Shown here: positions 1 to 8,824 of the stretch, piece by piece
Layout of the letters: each line of letters opens with the position of its first letter
How positions within the stretch are numbered: position 1 is the first letter of the stretch
NCBI GenBank assembly: GCA_964395715.1
Contig: CAYNAU010000001.1
Span: forward strand, 558,001 to 622,000
Length of the DNA stretch: 64,000 nt
Reading direction: 5' to 3'
Source of the DNA: Porticoccus sp964395715
GTDB taxonomy: Bacteria; Pseudomonadota; Gammaproteobacteria; Pseudomonadales; Porticoccaceae
Notes under the pieces: model-generated
Seen by the model: only the letters and a program-made list of their open reading frames with translations
Told to the model about the DNA's origin: nothing
Database searches by the model: none
Program-made: the position numbers and the translations under genes

Positions 1-1
1 A

Positions 2-868
2 CCCTTGGGCGTTACCCGTTATCGTCAGGGCAATGGCGTATTCAGGGTGGGAGGACAGTCGGTTCACACGGCGTCATCCCTGGCCGAGGCACTTCCCATC
101 CTGTTGATAAACCAGGATGGATTTAATCTTCTGGAAGGGTCGCCACAGCATCGCCGTCAATTTCTCGACTGGGGAGTGTTCCACGTGGAACAGGGCTATC
201 AGCGACATTTCCAGCGATTCCAGCGGACCCTCAAGCAACGCAATTCACTCCTTCGCCATGTTAGAATAGACACGGATTTACTGGCTACTTGGGATAAAGA
301 GTTCGTCGATTCGGCGGAGCAGATAACAGAGGCTAGAGAAGCCTATCTGGAACGAATTCTTCCAGTGCTGCATGACGTCCTGAAAGAGCTGTCGCCAGAA
401 TTGCAGGAAGCCCGGTTTGCGCTCTACAGGGGGTGGGATGAAAACAAAACCCTGTCGGACACTCTGGGGGGGGACCGAACCCGTGACCAGCAGTTTAAGA
501 CCACGCACCACGGGCCACACAGGGCAGACCTGAGAATACGTATAGATCGGCATAATGCCAGCGATGTGCTTTCTCGGGGGCAACTGAAAATACTGGCGAT
601 TGCCATGTTGGTTGCACAGGGGTACTTGTATCACCATAAAACTGGGAAGCACGGCCTCTACCTGGTTGATGACCTCGCAGCAGAGCTGGATTTGAAGCAT
701 CGTATGTTGGTAACCAGGTTGTTGGAACGCCTCGGAGCACAAGTATTTATAACGGGTGTCGAGAAGCAAGTATTATTGGGCCTTTGGGAAAACTCACCCC
801 CGCTGGCAATAAAATTGTTCCACGTGGAACAGGGCAACATCACTGAAGAGCCGCTGATAGAGCCATAA
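2..868 (+). CDS. recF: DNA replication/repair protein RecF (5' end outside window)
   Basis: RecF is an SMC-like ATPase that helps load RecA at single-strand gaps. The frame is already open at base 2, so the first roughly 80 residues, including the Walker A motif, lie outside the window. Visible hallmarks are a stretch reading INQDGFNLLEGSPQHRRQFL, typical of RecF, an ABC-type signature region LSRGQLKILAIAMLVAQG, and a Walker B/D-loop region YLVDDLAAELD followed by QVFITGVEKQ. It ends 30 bases before gyrB on the same strand, the classic dnaA-dnaN-recF-gyrB order, so the chromosomal origin region should lie just upstream. The first internal start codon, a TTG at 5, is an artefact of the truncation. 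Confidence 0.95.
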   Translation, partial: PLGVTRYRQGNGVFRVGGQSVHTASSLAEALPILLINQDGFNLLEGSPQHRRQFLDWGVFHVEQGYQRHFQRFQRTLKQRNSLLRHVRIDTDLLATWDKEFVDSAEQITEAREAYLERILPVLHDVLKELSPELQEARFALYRGWDENKTLSDTLGGDRTRDQQFKTTHHGPHRADLRIRIDRHNASDVLSRGQLKILAIAMLVAQGYLYHHKTGKHGLYLVDDLAAELDLKHRMLVTRLLERLGAQVFITGVEKQVLLGLWENSPPLAIKLFHVEQGNITEEPLIEP

Positions 869-898
869 AGGGTTAATAAAGCCGTCACAGGATAAACC

Positions 899-3316
899 AT
901 GAGCGAAGAACAGAATTACGACTCATCCAGTATTAAGGTCTTGAAGGGTCTTGATGCAGTAAGAAAGCGACCGGGTATGTATATCGGTGATACCGATGAT
1001 GGCACGGGCCTGCACCACATGGTATTCGAGATAGTCGATAACTCCATTGATGAGGCGTTAGCTGGGCACTGCTCTGAAATCAGGGTCATCATTCACCCGG
1101 ATGAGTCCGTCACGGTTGTTGATAATGGTCGTGGTATTCCGACAGAAATTCACGAAGAGGGCGTGTCTGCAGCAGAAGTCATTATGACGGTACTGCACGC
1201 TGGCGGTAAATTTGACGACAACACCTACAAGGTGTCGGGAGGACTACACGGAGTGGGTGTCTCGGTGGTAAATGCCCTGTCCTCGGAGTTGCGCCTCACC
1301 ATCCGACGTGGAGGCAACGTTTATGAGCAAACCTACCATCACGGCGTACCCCAGGAACCGCTGAAGATTGTGGGTGAAACCAGAGAAACTGGCACAGCCA
1401 TACATTTCATCCCCTCGTCAGAGACCTTCAGCAACATAAAATTTCATTTTGAAATACTCGCCAAACGGCTCAGGGAGCTGTCTTTCCTGAACTCAGGTGT
1501 CCGTATTGTGTTAATGGACGAACGCACAGGCAAAGAAGATATCTTTCAGTACGAGGGCGGACTGGAAGCATTTGTTGAGTACCTTAATGTCAACAAAAAC
1601 ACCATCAACCAGGTGATGCACTTCGATATCCAGCGGGATGACGGTATTGGTGTGGAAGTTGCCCTGCAGTGGAACGACAGCTTTCAGGAAAATATTTTCT
1701 GTTATACCAATAACATACCTCAGAGAGACGGCGGAACACACCTGGCCGGGTTCCGTGCGGCGTTGACGCGGTCCCTGAATAACTACATTGAAAAGGAAGG
1801 CATTGGCAAAAACGCCAAGGTCAGCACCACTGGGGATGATGCCCGTGAGGGCTTAACCGCGATAATTTCTGTCAAGGTGCCAGACCCGAAATTCTCATCC
1901 CAGACCAAGGACAAGCTGGTCAGTTCAGAGGTAAAAACCGCGGTAGAGCAGGAAATGGGAGCCCAGTTTGGTGACTATCTGCTGGAAAACCCCCAGGATG
2001 CAAAAAGTGTTGTAACCAAAATGGTCGAGGCTGCCCGCGCCCGGGAAGCTGCCCGTAAAGCTCGGGAAATGACACGCCGCAAAGGTGCTCTGGATATCGC
2101 CGGGCTGCCGGGCAAATTGGCAGACTGTCAGGAAAAAGACCCGGCATTGTCGGAGCTGTACCTGGTGGAGGGTGATTCAGCTGGTGGCTCTGCCAAACAG
2201 GGGCGGGATCGACGCACACAGGCGATCCTGCCACTGAAAGGCAAAATCTTGAATGTCGAAAAGGCCCGTTTTGACAAGATGCTGTCCAGTGCAGAGGTGG
2301 GAACGCTGATTACCGCTCTGGGCTGTGGTATCGGGGCTCAGGAATTTAATCCGGAGAAACTTCGTTATCACACTATTTTGATCATGACCGATGCCGATGT
2401 GGATGGTTCACACATTCGCACGCTGCTGTTGACGTTCTTTTTCAGGCAGATGCGAGAGCTGGTGGAACGAGGCCATATCTACATTGCCCAGCCGCCCCTG
2501 TATAAAATCAGCAAAGGTAAGCAGGAACAATATCTTAAGGATGATCAAGCACTTACAGACTTTTTGACCCAGTCTGCACTGGAAAATGCCAGCCTGCACG
2601 TCAGTGCCGAAGCCCCGGGAATCAGTGGTACCGTGCTGGAGTCACTGGTGACTGAATACCGCCGTGTTATGAGTATTATCGAGCGGATGTCACGGGTCTA
2701 TCCGGAAGGGGTATTACACAAGATGGTGTATTTGTCATCCCTGGTTACCCCGTCTCTGTCAGACCGTACAACTGTTGCGCAGTGGTGCAGCGAATTGTCT
2801 GCCAGTCTGGAACTGGATAACATTGCCGGTGGCCACCGTTATCGAGTGGATGTGGAAGAAGATAGCGAGCGGCATATCTTCCTGCCAAGCATTGAGATCA
2901 CGGCGCATGGTGTACCGAGCACGTACCGCATCAGCCACGAATTTTTTGCTTCCGGTGAATATGCCGCTATTCGATCACTGGGGGAAAAGCTGCAGGGATT
3001 GTTAGAGGAGGGCGCCTACGTACAGCGTGGTGAACGCAGCAAACCAGTAACCAGCTTCAGTGAGGTAATTAGCTGGTTGATGCAGGAGTCGCGCAGGGGC
3101 TACAACATCCAGCGCTATAAAGGTCTGGGAGAAATGAATCCGGAACAGTTGTGGGAAACCACGATGAATCCGGAAACTCGAAGAATGTTGCGGGTGACCG
3201 TTGAAGATGCCATAGCGGCGGATCAGATGTTCAATACTCTGATGGGTGACCAGGTGGAACCGCGTCGGGAGTTTATTGAAAGTAATGCGCTTCTTGTGAC
3301 TAATCTCGATGTTTAA
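899..3316 (+). CDS. gyrB: DNA gyrase subunit B
   Basis: ATPase subunit of DNA gyrase, which introduces negative supercoils together with GyrA. At 805 residues it has the full length of the gammaproteobacterial form with the long insertion after the TOPRIM domain. The GHKL ATPase motifs are present (EIVDNSIDEALAGHC, DNGRGIP, GGLHGVGVSVVNAL). The TOPRIM motifs EGDSAGGSAKQGRDRR and DADVDGSHIRTLLL follow, then the C-terminal QRYKGLGEMNPEQLW signature. The ATG at 899 follows AGGATAAACC, a modest ribosome site, 30 bases after recF. A strong intrinsic terminator lies 16 bases after the stop. Confidence 0.98.
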   Translation: MSEEQNYDSSSIKVLKGLDAVRKRPGMYIGDTDDGTGLHHMVFEIVDNSIDEALAGHCSEIRVIIHPDESVTVVDNGRGIPTEIHEEGVSAAEVIMTVLHAGGKFDDNTYKVSGGLHGVGVSVVNALSSELRLTIRRGGNVYEQTYHHGVPQEPLKIVGETRETGTAIHFIPSSETFSNIKFHFEILAKRLRELSFLNSGVRIVLMDERTGKEDIFQYEGGLEAFVEYLNVNKNTINQVMHFDIQRDDGIGVEVALQWNDSFQENIFCYTNNIPQRDGGTHLAGFRAALTRSLNNYIEKEGIGKNAKVSTTGDDAREGLTAIISVKVPDPKFSSQTKDKLVSSEVKTAVEQEMGAQFGDYLLENPQDAKSVVTKMVEAARAREAARKAREMTRRKGALDIAGLPGKLADCQEKDPALSELYLVEGDSAGGSAKQGRDRRTQAILPLKGKILNVEKARFDKMLSSAEVGTLITALGCGIGAQEFNPEKLRYHTILIMTDADVDGSHIRTLLLTFFFRQMRELVERGHIYIAQPPLYKISKGKQEQYLKDDQALTDFLTQSALENASLHVSAEAPGISGTVLESLVTEYRRVMSIIERMSRVYPEGVLHKMVYLSSLVTPSLSDRTTVAQWCSELSASLELDNIAGGHRYRVDVEEDSERHIFLPSIEITAHGVPSTYRISHEFFASGEYAAIRSLGEKLQGLLEEGAYVQRGERSKPVTSFSEVISWLMQESRRGYNIQRYKGLGEMNPEQLWETTMNPETRRMLRVTVEDAIAADQMFNTLMGDQVEPRREFIESNALLVTNLDV

Positions 3317-3332
3317 CTACTTGATATTAATA

Positions 3333-3360
3333 AAAAAACCGGCTTAAAGGCCGGTTTTTT
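3333..3360 (+). terminator. Intrinsic terminator of gyrB
   Basis: Arms 3333-3343 and 3350-3360 are perfect complements (AAAAAACCGGC and GCCGGTTTTTT) around a 6-base loop, and the run of T follows directly. It closes the recF-gyrB transcript. The A-run on the other side could also stop leftward transcription coming from the small gene at 3565. Confidence 0.9.
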
Positions 3361-3391
3361 GTCAACAGTTTTAATTACAAAATAGCAAAGA

Positions 3392-3565
3392 TTACTCTTC
3401 TCGCTGACGCCAGAGATCACCGTCAGTTTTGCGACGGCCTTTGCCCTGTCGACGGTCATCCTTACCCGGTTCAAAACGGATATCTTCCCTCCGGTCCTGT
3501 TTTATTCTGCGCTGATCAGAGCGGCGCTCCGGGCCAGTATAAGTGCCATTATCTAAAGGTGACAT
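3392..3565 (-). CDS. Small arginine-rich protein with GPERR motif (57 aa)
   Basis: A 57-residue frame that starts with ATG after an AGGGAGAG ribosome site on the minus strand. The N-terminus carries T-G-P-E-R-R, and further DRR-type triplets follow (RREDIR, KDDRRQGKGRR), so the protein is highly basic and probably unstructured. There is no signal peptide or membrane segment. Small proteins of this style occur beside gyrB or plsC in pseudomonads, but I know of no proven function. It is convergent with gyrB and lies downstream of plsC (88 bases). The hydrophilic, non-random composition and good ribosome site favour a real gene. Confidence 0.7.
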   Translation of the reverse strand: MSPLDNGTYTGPERRSDQRRIKQDRREDIRFEPGKDDRRQGKGRRKTDGDLWRQREE

Positions 3566-3652
3566 AGAGGTTCTCTCTCCCTGAAAATTATTATTAGTCT
3601 AGTCTAGGCTAACCCACTATCAGCTGCCATAAACAGAACGCTATCTTGGGTA

Positions 3653-4378
3653 TTAACGCACATCAAGCCTGTTTTGTTGCTCTTCAATCCACTCTTTCAC
3701 TTCCTCTGTCAGTGCCTGGCTTTCCTTGCCGTCTGTACCAATGGGCTTGCCAATGACGACATGAACCACACCGGAACGCTTCAGTAGCTGGTGTGATGGC
3801 CAACAGAAACCGGCATTGTGGGCAACGGGAACTACAGGAACATGGGAAGCAATTGCCAGTGCTGCACCACTGCGACCGTATTTCCCTACCTTACCGTAAG
3901 GTGTGCGGGTGCCTTCGGGATAGATCACTACACGATTGCCTTCGGAGATACGTTGTTTTCCCTGGTGCATAACCTGAACCATTGCCTGCCTGGGGTTGCT
4001 GCGGTCAATAGCGATGGGATGCATCAGGCGAATGCCCCAACCAAAAAAAGGTATTTGCAGCAGTTCCTGTTTCAATATGGTACTGACGGGCATAAACAAG
4101 CGCTGCAGGAAAAACGTTTCCCAAGTGGATTGGTGTTTGCTGAGCACCACACAAGGGGTTTCGGGGATATTCTCCAGACCCTCTACCTTGATTTTTACTC
4201 CGCAGGTCAGGCTCAGGGCGCGAACAATCAGCATACCCGCGGTTGTTAGCATACGATGACGGTTGATATAGCTGAGGAAAGGTCCGGACAGACTAGACAC
4301 AACACCGAAAAAAATAACAATCAGAAAATACAGCACGTAAAAGCAGATGGAGCGTAAATACATGATGGGTGTTTTCAT
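3653..4378 (-). CDS. plsC: 1-acyl-sn-glycerol-3-phosphate acyltransferase (PlsC family)
   Basis: Transfers an acyl chain to lysophosphatidic acid in phospholipid synthesis, at the inner membrane. The N-terminus is a hydrophobic anchor (about residues 7-30). Motif I reads SKHQSTWETFF near residue 80, the HX4E variant of HX4D seen in this subgroup, and motif III is EGTRTPYG near residue 155. I place the start at the ATG at 4378, one base after the gmhB stop, giving 241 residues; an upstream in-frame start at 4435 lies inside gmhB and adds unlike sequence. It is the last gene of the glyQ-glyS-gmhB-plsC operon. Confidence 0.9.
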   Translation of the reverse strand: MKTPIMYLRSICFYVLYFLIVIFFGVVSSLSGPFLSYINRHRMLTTAGMLIVRALSLTCGVKIKVEGLENIPETPCVVLSKHQSTWETFFLQRLFMPVSTILKQELLQIPFFGWGIRLMHPIAIDRSNPRQAMVQVMHQGKQRISEGNRVVIYPEGTRTPYGKVGKYGRSGAALAIASHVPVVPVAHNAGFCWPSHQLLKRSGVVHVVIGKPIGTDGKESQALTEEVKEWIEEQQNRLDVR

Positions 4379-4379
4379 G

Positions 4380-4943
4380 TCAGCTGTCCTGTGTTGTCTC
4401 AAGCAGGCTGGTGACGGCAGCTGACAGGTCGTCAAAAACCGGCGCTGTTGCCAGTTCGGATTCGGGCTGTTGTGCCAGCTTGCTTTCCGTTGCTGCGCCC
4501 TTGCCGGTTCTGACCAGAATCGGAGCGCAGTGGTATTTGAGACCCGCTTGCAGATCCCGCAGGCTATCGCCGATTAATGGCACACCTTCGAGGTCTGTGG
4601 AAAATTCCTCTGCAATTGCGGCCAGTAAACCGGGGGCCGGTTTGCGGCATTGGCACTGGTCGTCTGGAGTATGCGGGCAATAAAAAATGCCGGATAACTC
4701 ACCGCCCTGTTCCATTACCAGCTCGTTCAGTCGGGCGTGCATGGCTTCCAGCTCGTCCAGGTCAAATAGGCCACGACCAATGCCGGACTGGTTGGTAGCG
4801 ACCACAACGGTATAGCCGGCATTGGAAAGCCGGGCGATGGCTTCGATACTACCGGGGATCGGTATCCATTCTTCCAACGATTTAATGTAATTGTCGGAGT
4901 CCTGATTAATGACACCGTCCCGATCAAGAATAATAAGCTTCAT
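4380..4943 (-). CDS. gmhB: D-glycero-beta-D-manno-heptose 1,7-bisphosphate 7-phosphatase
   Basis: HAD-superfamily phosphatase that removes the 7-phosphate from heptose bisphosphate in ADP-heptose synthesis for the LPS core. It has 187 residues, the normal length. The nucleophile motif LDRDGVIN is at residues 6-13, ATNQSG is the second HAD motif, and the GmhB zinc loop is visible as CPHTPDDQCQC followed by RKPAPG. GDSLRDLQAG is the last HAD motif. It starts 3 bases after the glyS stop and runs straight into plsC, so translation is probably coupled. Confidence 0.95.
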   Translation of the reverse strand: MKLIILDRDGVINQDSDNYIKSLEEWIPIPGSIEAIARLSNAGYTVVVATNQSGIGRGLFDLDELEAMHARLNELVMEQGGELSGIFYCPHTPDDQCQCRKPAPGLLAAIAEEFSTDLEGVPLIGDSLRDLQAGLKYHCAPILVRTGKGAATESKLAQQPESELATAPVFDDLSAAVTSLLETTQDS

Positions 4944-4946
4944 GGC

Positions 4947-7034
4947 TTACTTGGCGGGAACCAGCAGTGAAATATCTGCCACTTCCAGGAACAGTTCCCG
5001 TAGCTGCTGTAATAGCACCAGACGGTTATTGCGAACAGCAACATCATCCACCATGACCATAACGTCATCAAAGAAGCGATCCACAGGTTCCCTGAGGGAG
5101 GCCAGCTTTTTCAGGGCATCGGTATAGTCGCGGGTCTTCAGTAGAGGTTTAACCTGGTTACTGAGTTCCACCAGTGTTTTTGCCAGAACCTGCTCAGCAG
5201 GATCATTGAGTAGCGTATTATCAACGGCGGGGTTGTTAAATGCCGTGTCCTGCTTGGTAAGAATATTGGAAACGCGTTTGTTTGCAGCGGCCAGAGCTTG
5301 TGCTTCCGGAAGCTGGTTGAAGGCGTTAACAGCCTGTACCCGCAGGTGAATATCCAGGGGGTTGCTGAGCTGGCGTGCTGCAACGGACAGGAAAACTTCT
5401 ACGGGGATAGATTCATCTTCATACCAAGCGCGGAAGCGGTCCACCATGTAAGTAAGTACTTGCTCAACAACCTCTTCTGAGTTTGTTTTGATTGTCGGCA
5501 GGTCATGGGCCGTAGCTGCTTGGGTTAGAGCTGCGCGCAGATCAAGATCCAGTTTTTTCTCAACCAGGATGCGTAGCACACCCAGGCTGGCACGACGCAG
5601 GGCGAAAGGATCACGGGAGCCAGTCGGAGGTTGACCGATACCGAAGATTCCAACCAACGTGTCCAGACGATCGGCGATGGCCAGCGTAGCGCCGGTGGCT
5701 GTTTGTGGCAGTTGGTCACCGGCGAAGCGGGGCAGGTACTGTTCCAGTAAGGCTTCCGCAACCTCGGCATGTTCGCCATCATTAACGGCGTAGTAGCGTC
5801 CCATAATACCTTGCAGATCATCAAATTCGCCGACCATTTCGCTGACCAGATCCGACTTACACAACTGCGCAGCGCGAGCTGCCAGTTTCGGGTCGGCGCC
5901 AGTGCTGGATGCAAGTGATTCAGCCAACCGGGCTACACGTTCTGTCTTGTCAAACAGTGTACCGAGCTGTGCCTGGAAAACGATGGACTTGAGTGAATCC
6001 CGACGCGCTTCCAGTGATATTTTTCGGTCGGTGTCATAGAAGAAAGCGGCATCGCTCAGCCGTGGACGAATCACGCGCTCATTGCCGTCAACCACTTGTG
6101 CTGGGTCGCGACTTTCAATATTTGCCACGGTAATAAACAGTGGCAACAAATTCCCGTCATTATCCACGGCATGAAAATATTTCTGGTGTTCCTTCATGGA
6201 AGATATCAGAGCTTCCGGGGGCACCTGCAGAAAGCGTTCCTCGAAACGGCCAACCAGCGGTACCGGCCATTCATTCAGTGCAGTCACCTCATCCAGCAAA
6301 TCGGCATCAATCACCGCCTCGCCGCCTGAAGCTTTGGCGGCGGTAATAACGCCTTCCTGAATCAGCGCACGGCGTTCGGAAAAATCCGCAATCACGTAGG
6401 CGTCGCGCAACTGCTCCACATAGCTCGAAGGAGAGACAATGGTAATGGCCGCAGGTGCGTGAAAGCGGTGGCCGCGGGTTTGCTGCCCGGCATCGAGACC
6501 GAGAACTTTCGCTGGAACAACTCGATTGCCAAGCAACATCAGCACCCAATGAACCGGTCTGACAAATTCTTCGCGGCGGGCACCCCAGCGCATGCGTTTC
6601 GGAATAGGCAGGGCAGCCAGGGCTTTTTCGACGATGGCGCCGAGCAAGGATTCAGTGGCTTCACCTGCCTGGGTGGCGCGGTGACAGAGTTTGTCCTGCT
6701 TGCCATCGCTCTCCACTTTGCTGGAAAGTTCGTCAATAGCGATGCCGTTTTTACTGGCAAAGGCTTCGGCGGCACGGGTTGGCTGGCCATCCTTAAAAGC
6801 AACGTTGACCGGTGGACCCCAGGCGATAATTTCCTGGGTCGGAGTCTGTTCATCCAACGCTTTGATCCACAGAGCCAGTCGACGGGGTGCGGCGTAACTT
6901 GTTACCTCACCAAAGGTAAGCTCGCGTTCTGAAAGCTGGGCGAGAATTTCATCACGAAAAGCTTCGGACAGACTCAGCAGTGCTTTGGGTGGCAGTTCTT
7001 CGGTACCAATTTCAACCAGAAAATCAGCGCTCAT
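4947..7034 (-). CDS. glyS: Glycine--tRNA ligase beta subunit
   Basis: Beta subunit of the bacterial alpha2-beta2 glycyl-tRNA synthetase; it carries the tRNA-binding parts while GlyQ makes glycyl-adenylate. At 695 residues it matches the usual length. It begins with the conserved FLVEIGTEELPPKAL, contains the family blocks PKRMRWG and EFVRPVHW, and has the C-terminal anticodon-binding region ending in DVAVRNNRLVLLQ. Its ATG overlaps the glyQ stop by 4 bases (ATGA at 7031-7034), the usual coupled arrangement. Confidence 0.98.
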   Translation of the reverse strand: MSADFLVEIGTEELPPKALLSLSEAFRDEILAQLSERELTFGEVTSYAAPRRLALWIKALDEQTPTQEIIAWGPPVNVAFKDGQPTRAAEAFASKNGIAIDELSSKVESDGKQDKLCHRATQAGEATESLLGAIVEKALAALPIPKRMRWGARREEFVRPVHWVLMLLGNRVVPAKVLGLDAGQQTRGHRFHAPAAITIVSPSSYVEQLRDAYVIADFSERRALIQEGVITAAKASGGEAVIDADLLDEVTALNEWPVPLVGRFEERFLQVPPEALISSMKEHQKYFHAVDNDGNLLPLFITVANIESRDPAQVVDGNERVIRPRLSDAAFFYDTDRKISLEARRDSLKSIVFQAQLGTLFDKTERVARLAESLASSTGADPKLAARAAQLCKSDLVSEMVGEFDDLQGIMGRYYAVNDGEHAEVAEALLEQYLPRFAGDQLPQTATGATLAIADRLDTLVGIFGIGQPPTGSRDPFALRRASLGVLRILVEKKLDLDLRAALTQAATAHDLPTIKTNSEEVVEQVLTYMVDRFRAWYEDESIPVEVFLSVAARQLSNPLDIHLRVQAVNAFNQLPEAQALAAANKRVSNILTKQDTAFNNPAVDNTLLNDPAEQVLAKTLVELSNQVKPLLKTRDYTDALKKLASLREPVDRFFDDVMVMVDDVAVRNNRLVLLQQLRELFLEVADISLLVPAK

Positions 7035-7981
7035 GCCTTAACCTCCGCAGCCAGACGGGACACTTCTTCTGCCAGGGCTTTAGGCGCCAGGGGGAAACCG
7101 AGGGCAAGACGTGAGTCAAAATAGGCCTGCGCTACGGCGCGGGCCAGGGTGCGAACCCGCAGAATAAAACGCTGGCGCTCGGTGACCGAAATAGCGTGGC
7201 GGGCATCCAGAAGATTGAACGCGTGGGAGGCTTTCATAACCATTTCATAAGCGGGTAGGGGCAACCCCTTTTCAATCAGCCGCTGACTTTCCTGTTCGTA
7301 AACATCGAAACTCTTGAACAGGAAATCGACATTAGCTTCCTCAAAATTGAAGGTGGACATCTCCACTTCATTTTGGTGAAACACATCGCCGTAGGTGACA
7401 TCGCCCTCAGGGCCATGGGTCCACACCAGGTCATAGATACTGTCCACACCCTGCAGGTACATGGCGATGCGCTCCAGGCCATAGGTAATTTCACCCGTCA
7501 CCGGGTAGCACTCCAGACCGCCGACTTGTTGAAAGTAGGTGAACTGGGTAACTTCCATACCGTTAAGCCAGACTTCCCAGCCCAGCCCCCAGGCACCGAG
7601 GGTCGGTGATTCCCAGTTATCCTCGACAAAGCGGATATCGTGAATGGCGGTATCAATACCCAGCATGCGAAGTGATTCAAGGTACAGGTCCTGGATATTA
7701 TCGGGGGATGGTTTGAGTACTACCTGGAATTGGTAGTAGTGCTGTAGCCGGTTGGGGTTTTCACCGTACCGGCCATCGGTGGGACGGCGACAGGGCTGAA
7801 CATAAGCGCTGTTCCAGGTTTCCGGCCCCACAGCTCGTAAAAAGGTAGCGGGATGAAATGTGCCAGCACCCACTTCCATGTCTAGTGGTTGCAGGATGAC
7901 ACAGCCGTGCTGAGCCCAGAATTGTTGCAGGGCCAGAATCAGCCCCTGAAATGTTGAAACGTCCGCTGATGCCTGTGACAC
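7031..7981 (-). CDS. glyQ: Glycine--tRNA ligase alpha subunit
   Basis: Catalytic alpha subunit of glycyl-tRNA synthetase (class IIc). Conserved blocks are QPLDMEVGAGTFHPATFLRA, RRPTDGRYGENPNRLQHYYQ, VEDNWESPTLGAWGLGWEVW and NLLDARHAISVTERQR. I choose the GTG at 7981 (316 residues, protein starting M-S-Q): AGGGGA lies 6 bases before it, the N-terminus then matches the length of known GlyQ proteins, and a good sigma-70 promoter sits at 8014-8042. A longer frame reaches a TTG at 8014, but that codon overlaps the promoter -10 and would not be on the mRNA. Confidence 0.96.
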   Translation of the reverse strand: MSQASADVSTFQGLILALQQFWAQHGCVILQPLDMEVGAGTFHPATFLRAVGPETWNSAYVQPCRRPTDGRYGENPNRLQHYYQFQVVLKPSPDNIQDLYLESLRMLGIDTAIHDIRFVEDNWESPTLGAWGLGWEVWLNGMEVTQFTYFQQVGGLECYPVTGEITYGLERIAMYLQGVDSIYDLVWTHGPEGDVTYGDVFHQNEVEMSTFNFEEANVDFLFKSFDVYEQESQRLIEKGLPLPAYEMVMKASHAFNLLDARHAISVTERQRFILRVRTLARAVAQAYFDSRLALGFPLAPKALAEEVSRLAAEVKA

Positions 7982-8013
7982 CTGGCTTCCCCTGTTGGCG
8001 TGCAAAGCTGGCA

Positions 8014-8042
8014 ATTATAAGGCTGCAACCCGCGAATAGTAA
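8014..8042 (-). promoter_or_regulatory. Sigma-70 promoter of glyQ-glyS-gmhB-plsC
   Basis: On the minus strand TTACTA (8042-8037) and a perfect TATAAT (8019-8014) are separated by 17 bases. Transcription would begin near 8007, leaving a leader of about 25 bases before the GTG at 7981 that contains its ribosome site. The spacing supports both the promoter and the start codon choice. Confidence 0.65.
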
Positions 8043-8153
8043 GGGGTTTCATCCTTGTTCGCTCGGCGGGCATGGGATTGATGCAGGTGGATTGGTATGG
8101 TGTCCGGTAATGGTGGAAAATAACCGTCTATACAGATCAGGGAAGTATGACGA

Positions 8154-8792
8154 GTGAAAAAAATCTGGTGCCTGGGTTTCCTGTTTTTCGCCCTACTCGG
8201 TTGCGAGTCGGCCTATTACAGCGCATGGGGAAAGCTGGGTATTCACAAGCGCGATATGCTGGTTGATCGAATAGAAGATACGCGAACAGCGCAGGAAGAT
8301 GCCCAGGAGCAATTCCGGGATGCCCTTGAGCAATATCGTACCGTGGTCAACTTTGATGGAGGCGATCTGCAGCAACAATATACCCGGCTGGATAGTGAAT
8401 ATCAGGACAGTGTAGAAGCCGCGAACCTGATATCCGAGCGCATCGCTGCGGTGGAAGATGTCGCAGAAGACCTGTTCGATGAATGGGAAGACGAGCTGCA
8501 GCTTATTGAGAATCGGACCCTGCGCGAGGACAGCGCAAAAAAATTGCACGATACCCGCTATAAATACAAGCATCTGCTGGCCGCCATGCGACGCGCAGAG
8601 GCGAGCATCAAACCGGTGCTGAGTGCCATGCGCGACCAGGTGCTTTATCTCAAGCATAACCTCAATGCCAGAGCGATCGATGCACTCAAGGGAGAATTAA
8701 ATACCATCAGTGGTGATGTAAACCGTCTTATTCTGGATATGCAGAAATCTATTGATGAAGCTAACCTGTTTATAGACAGAATCCAGAACTGA
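8154..8792 (+). CDS. DUF2959 family lipoprotein
   Basis: A 212-residue protein with a lipoprotein signal: basic start, hydrophobic stretch and the lipobox L-L-G-C with Cys17; residue 18 is Glu, so sorting to the outer membrane is likely. The rest is strongly helical and charged, with coiled-coil character (repeated Glu/Asp/Gln/Arg heptad-like pattern), matching the DUF2959 family, whose function is unknown. The start is a GTG with GGAAG upstream. It lies 32 bases before cysM and is probably co-transcribed, although no functional link is evident. Confidence 0.85.
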   Translation: MKKIWCLGFLFFALLGCESAYYSAWGKLGIHKRDMLVDRIEDTRTAQEDAQEQFRDALEQYRTVVNFDGGDLQQQYTRLDSEYQDSVEAANLISERIAAVEDVAEDLFDEWEDELQLIENRTLREDSAKKLHDTRYKYKHLLAAMRRAEASIKPVLSAMRDQVLYLKHNLNARAIDALKGELNTISGDVNRLILDMQKSIDEANLFIDRIQN

Positions 8793-8824
8793 CCCGGACA
8801 TAACGACAAACAGAGAACCAAGGC

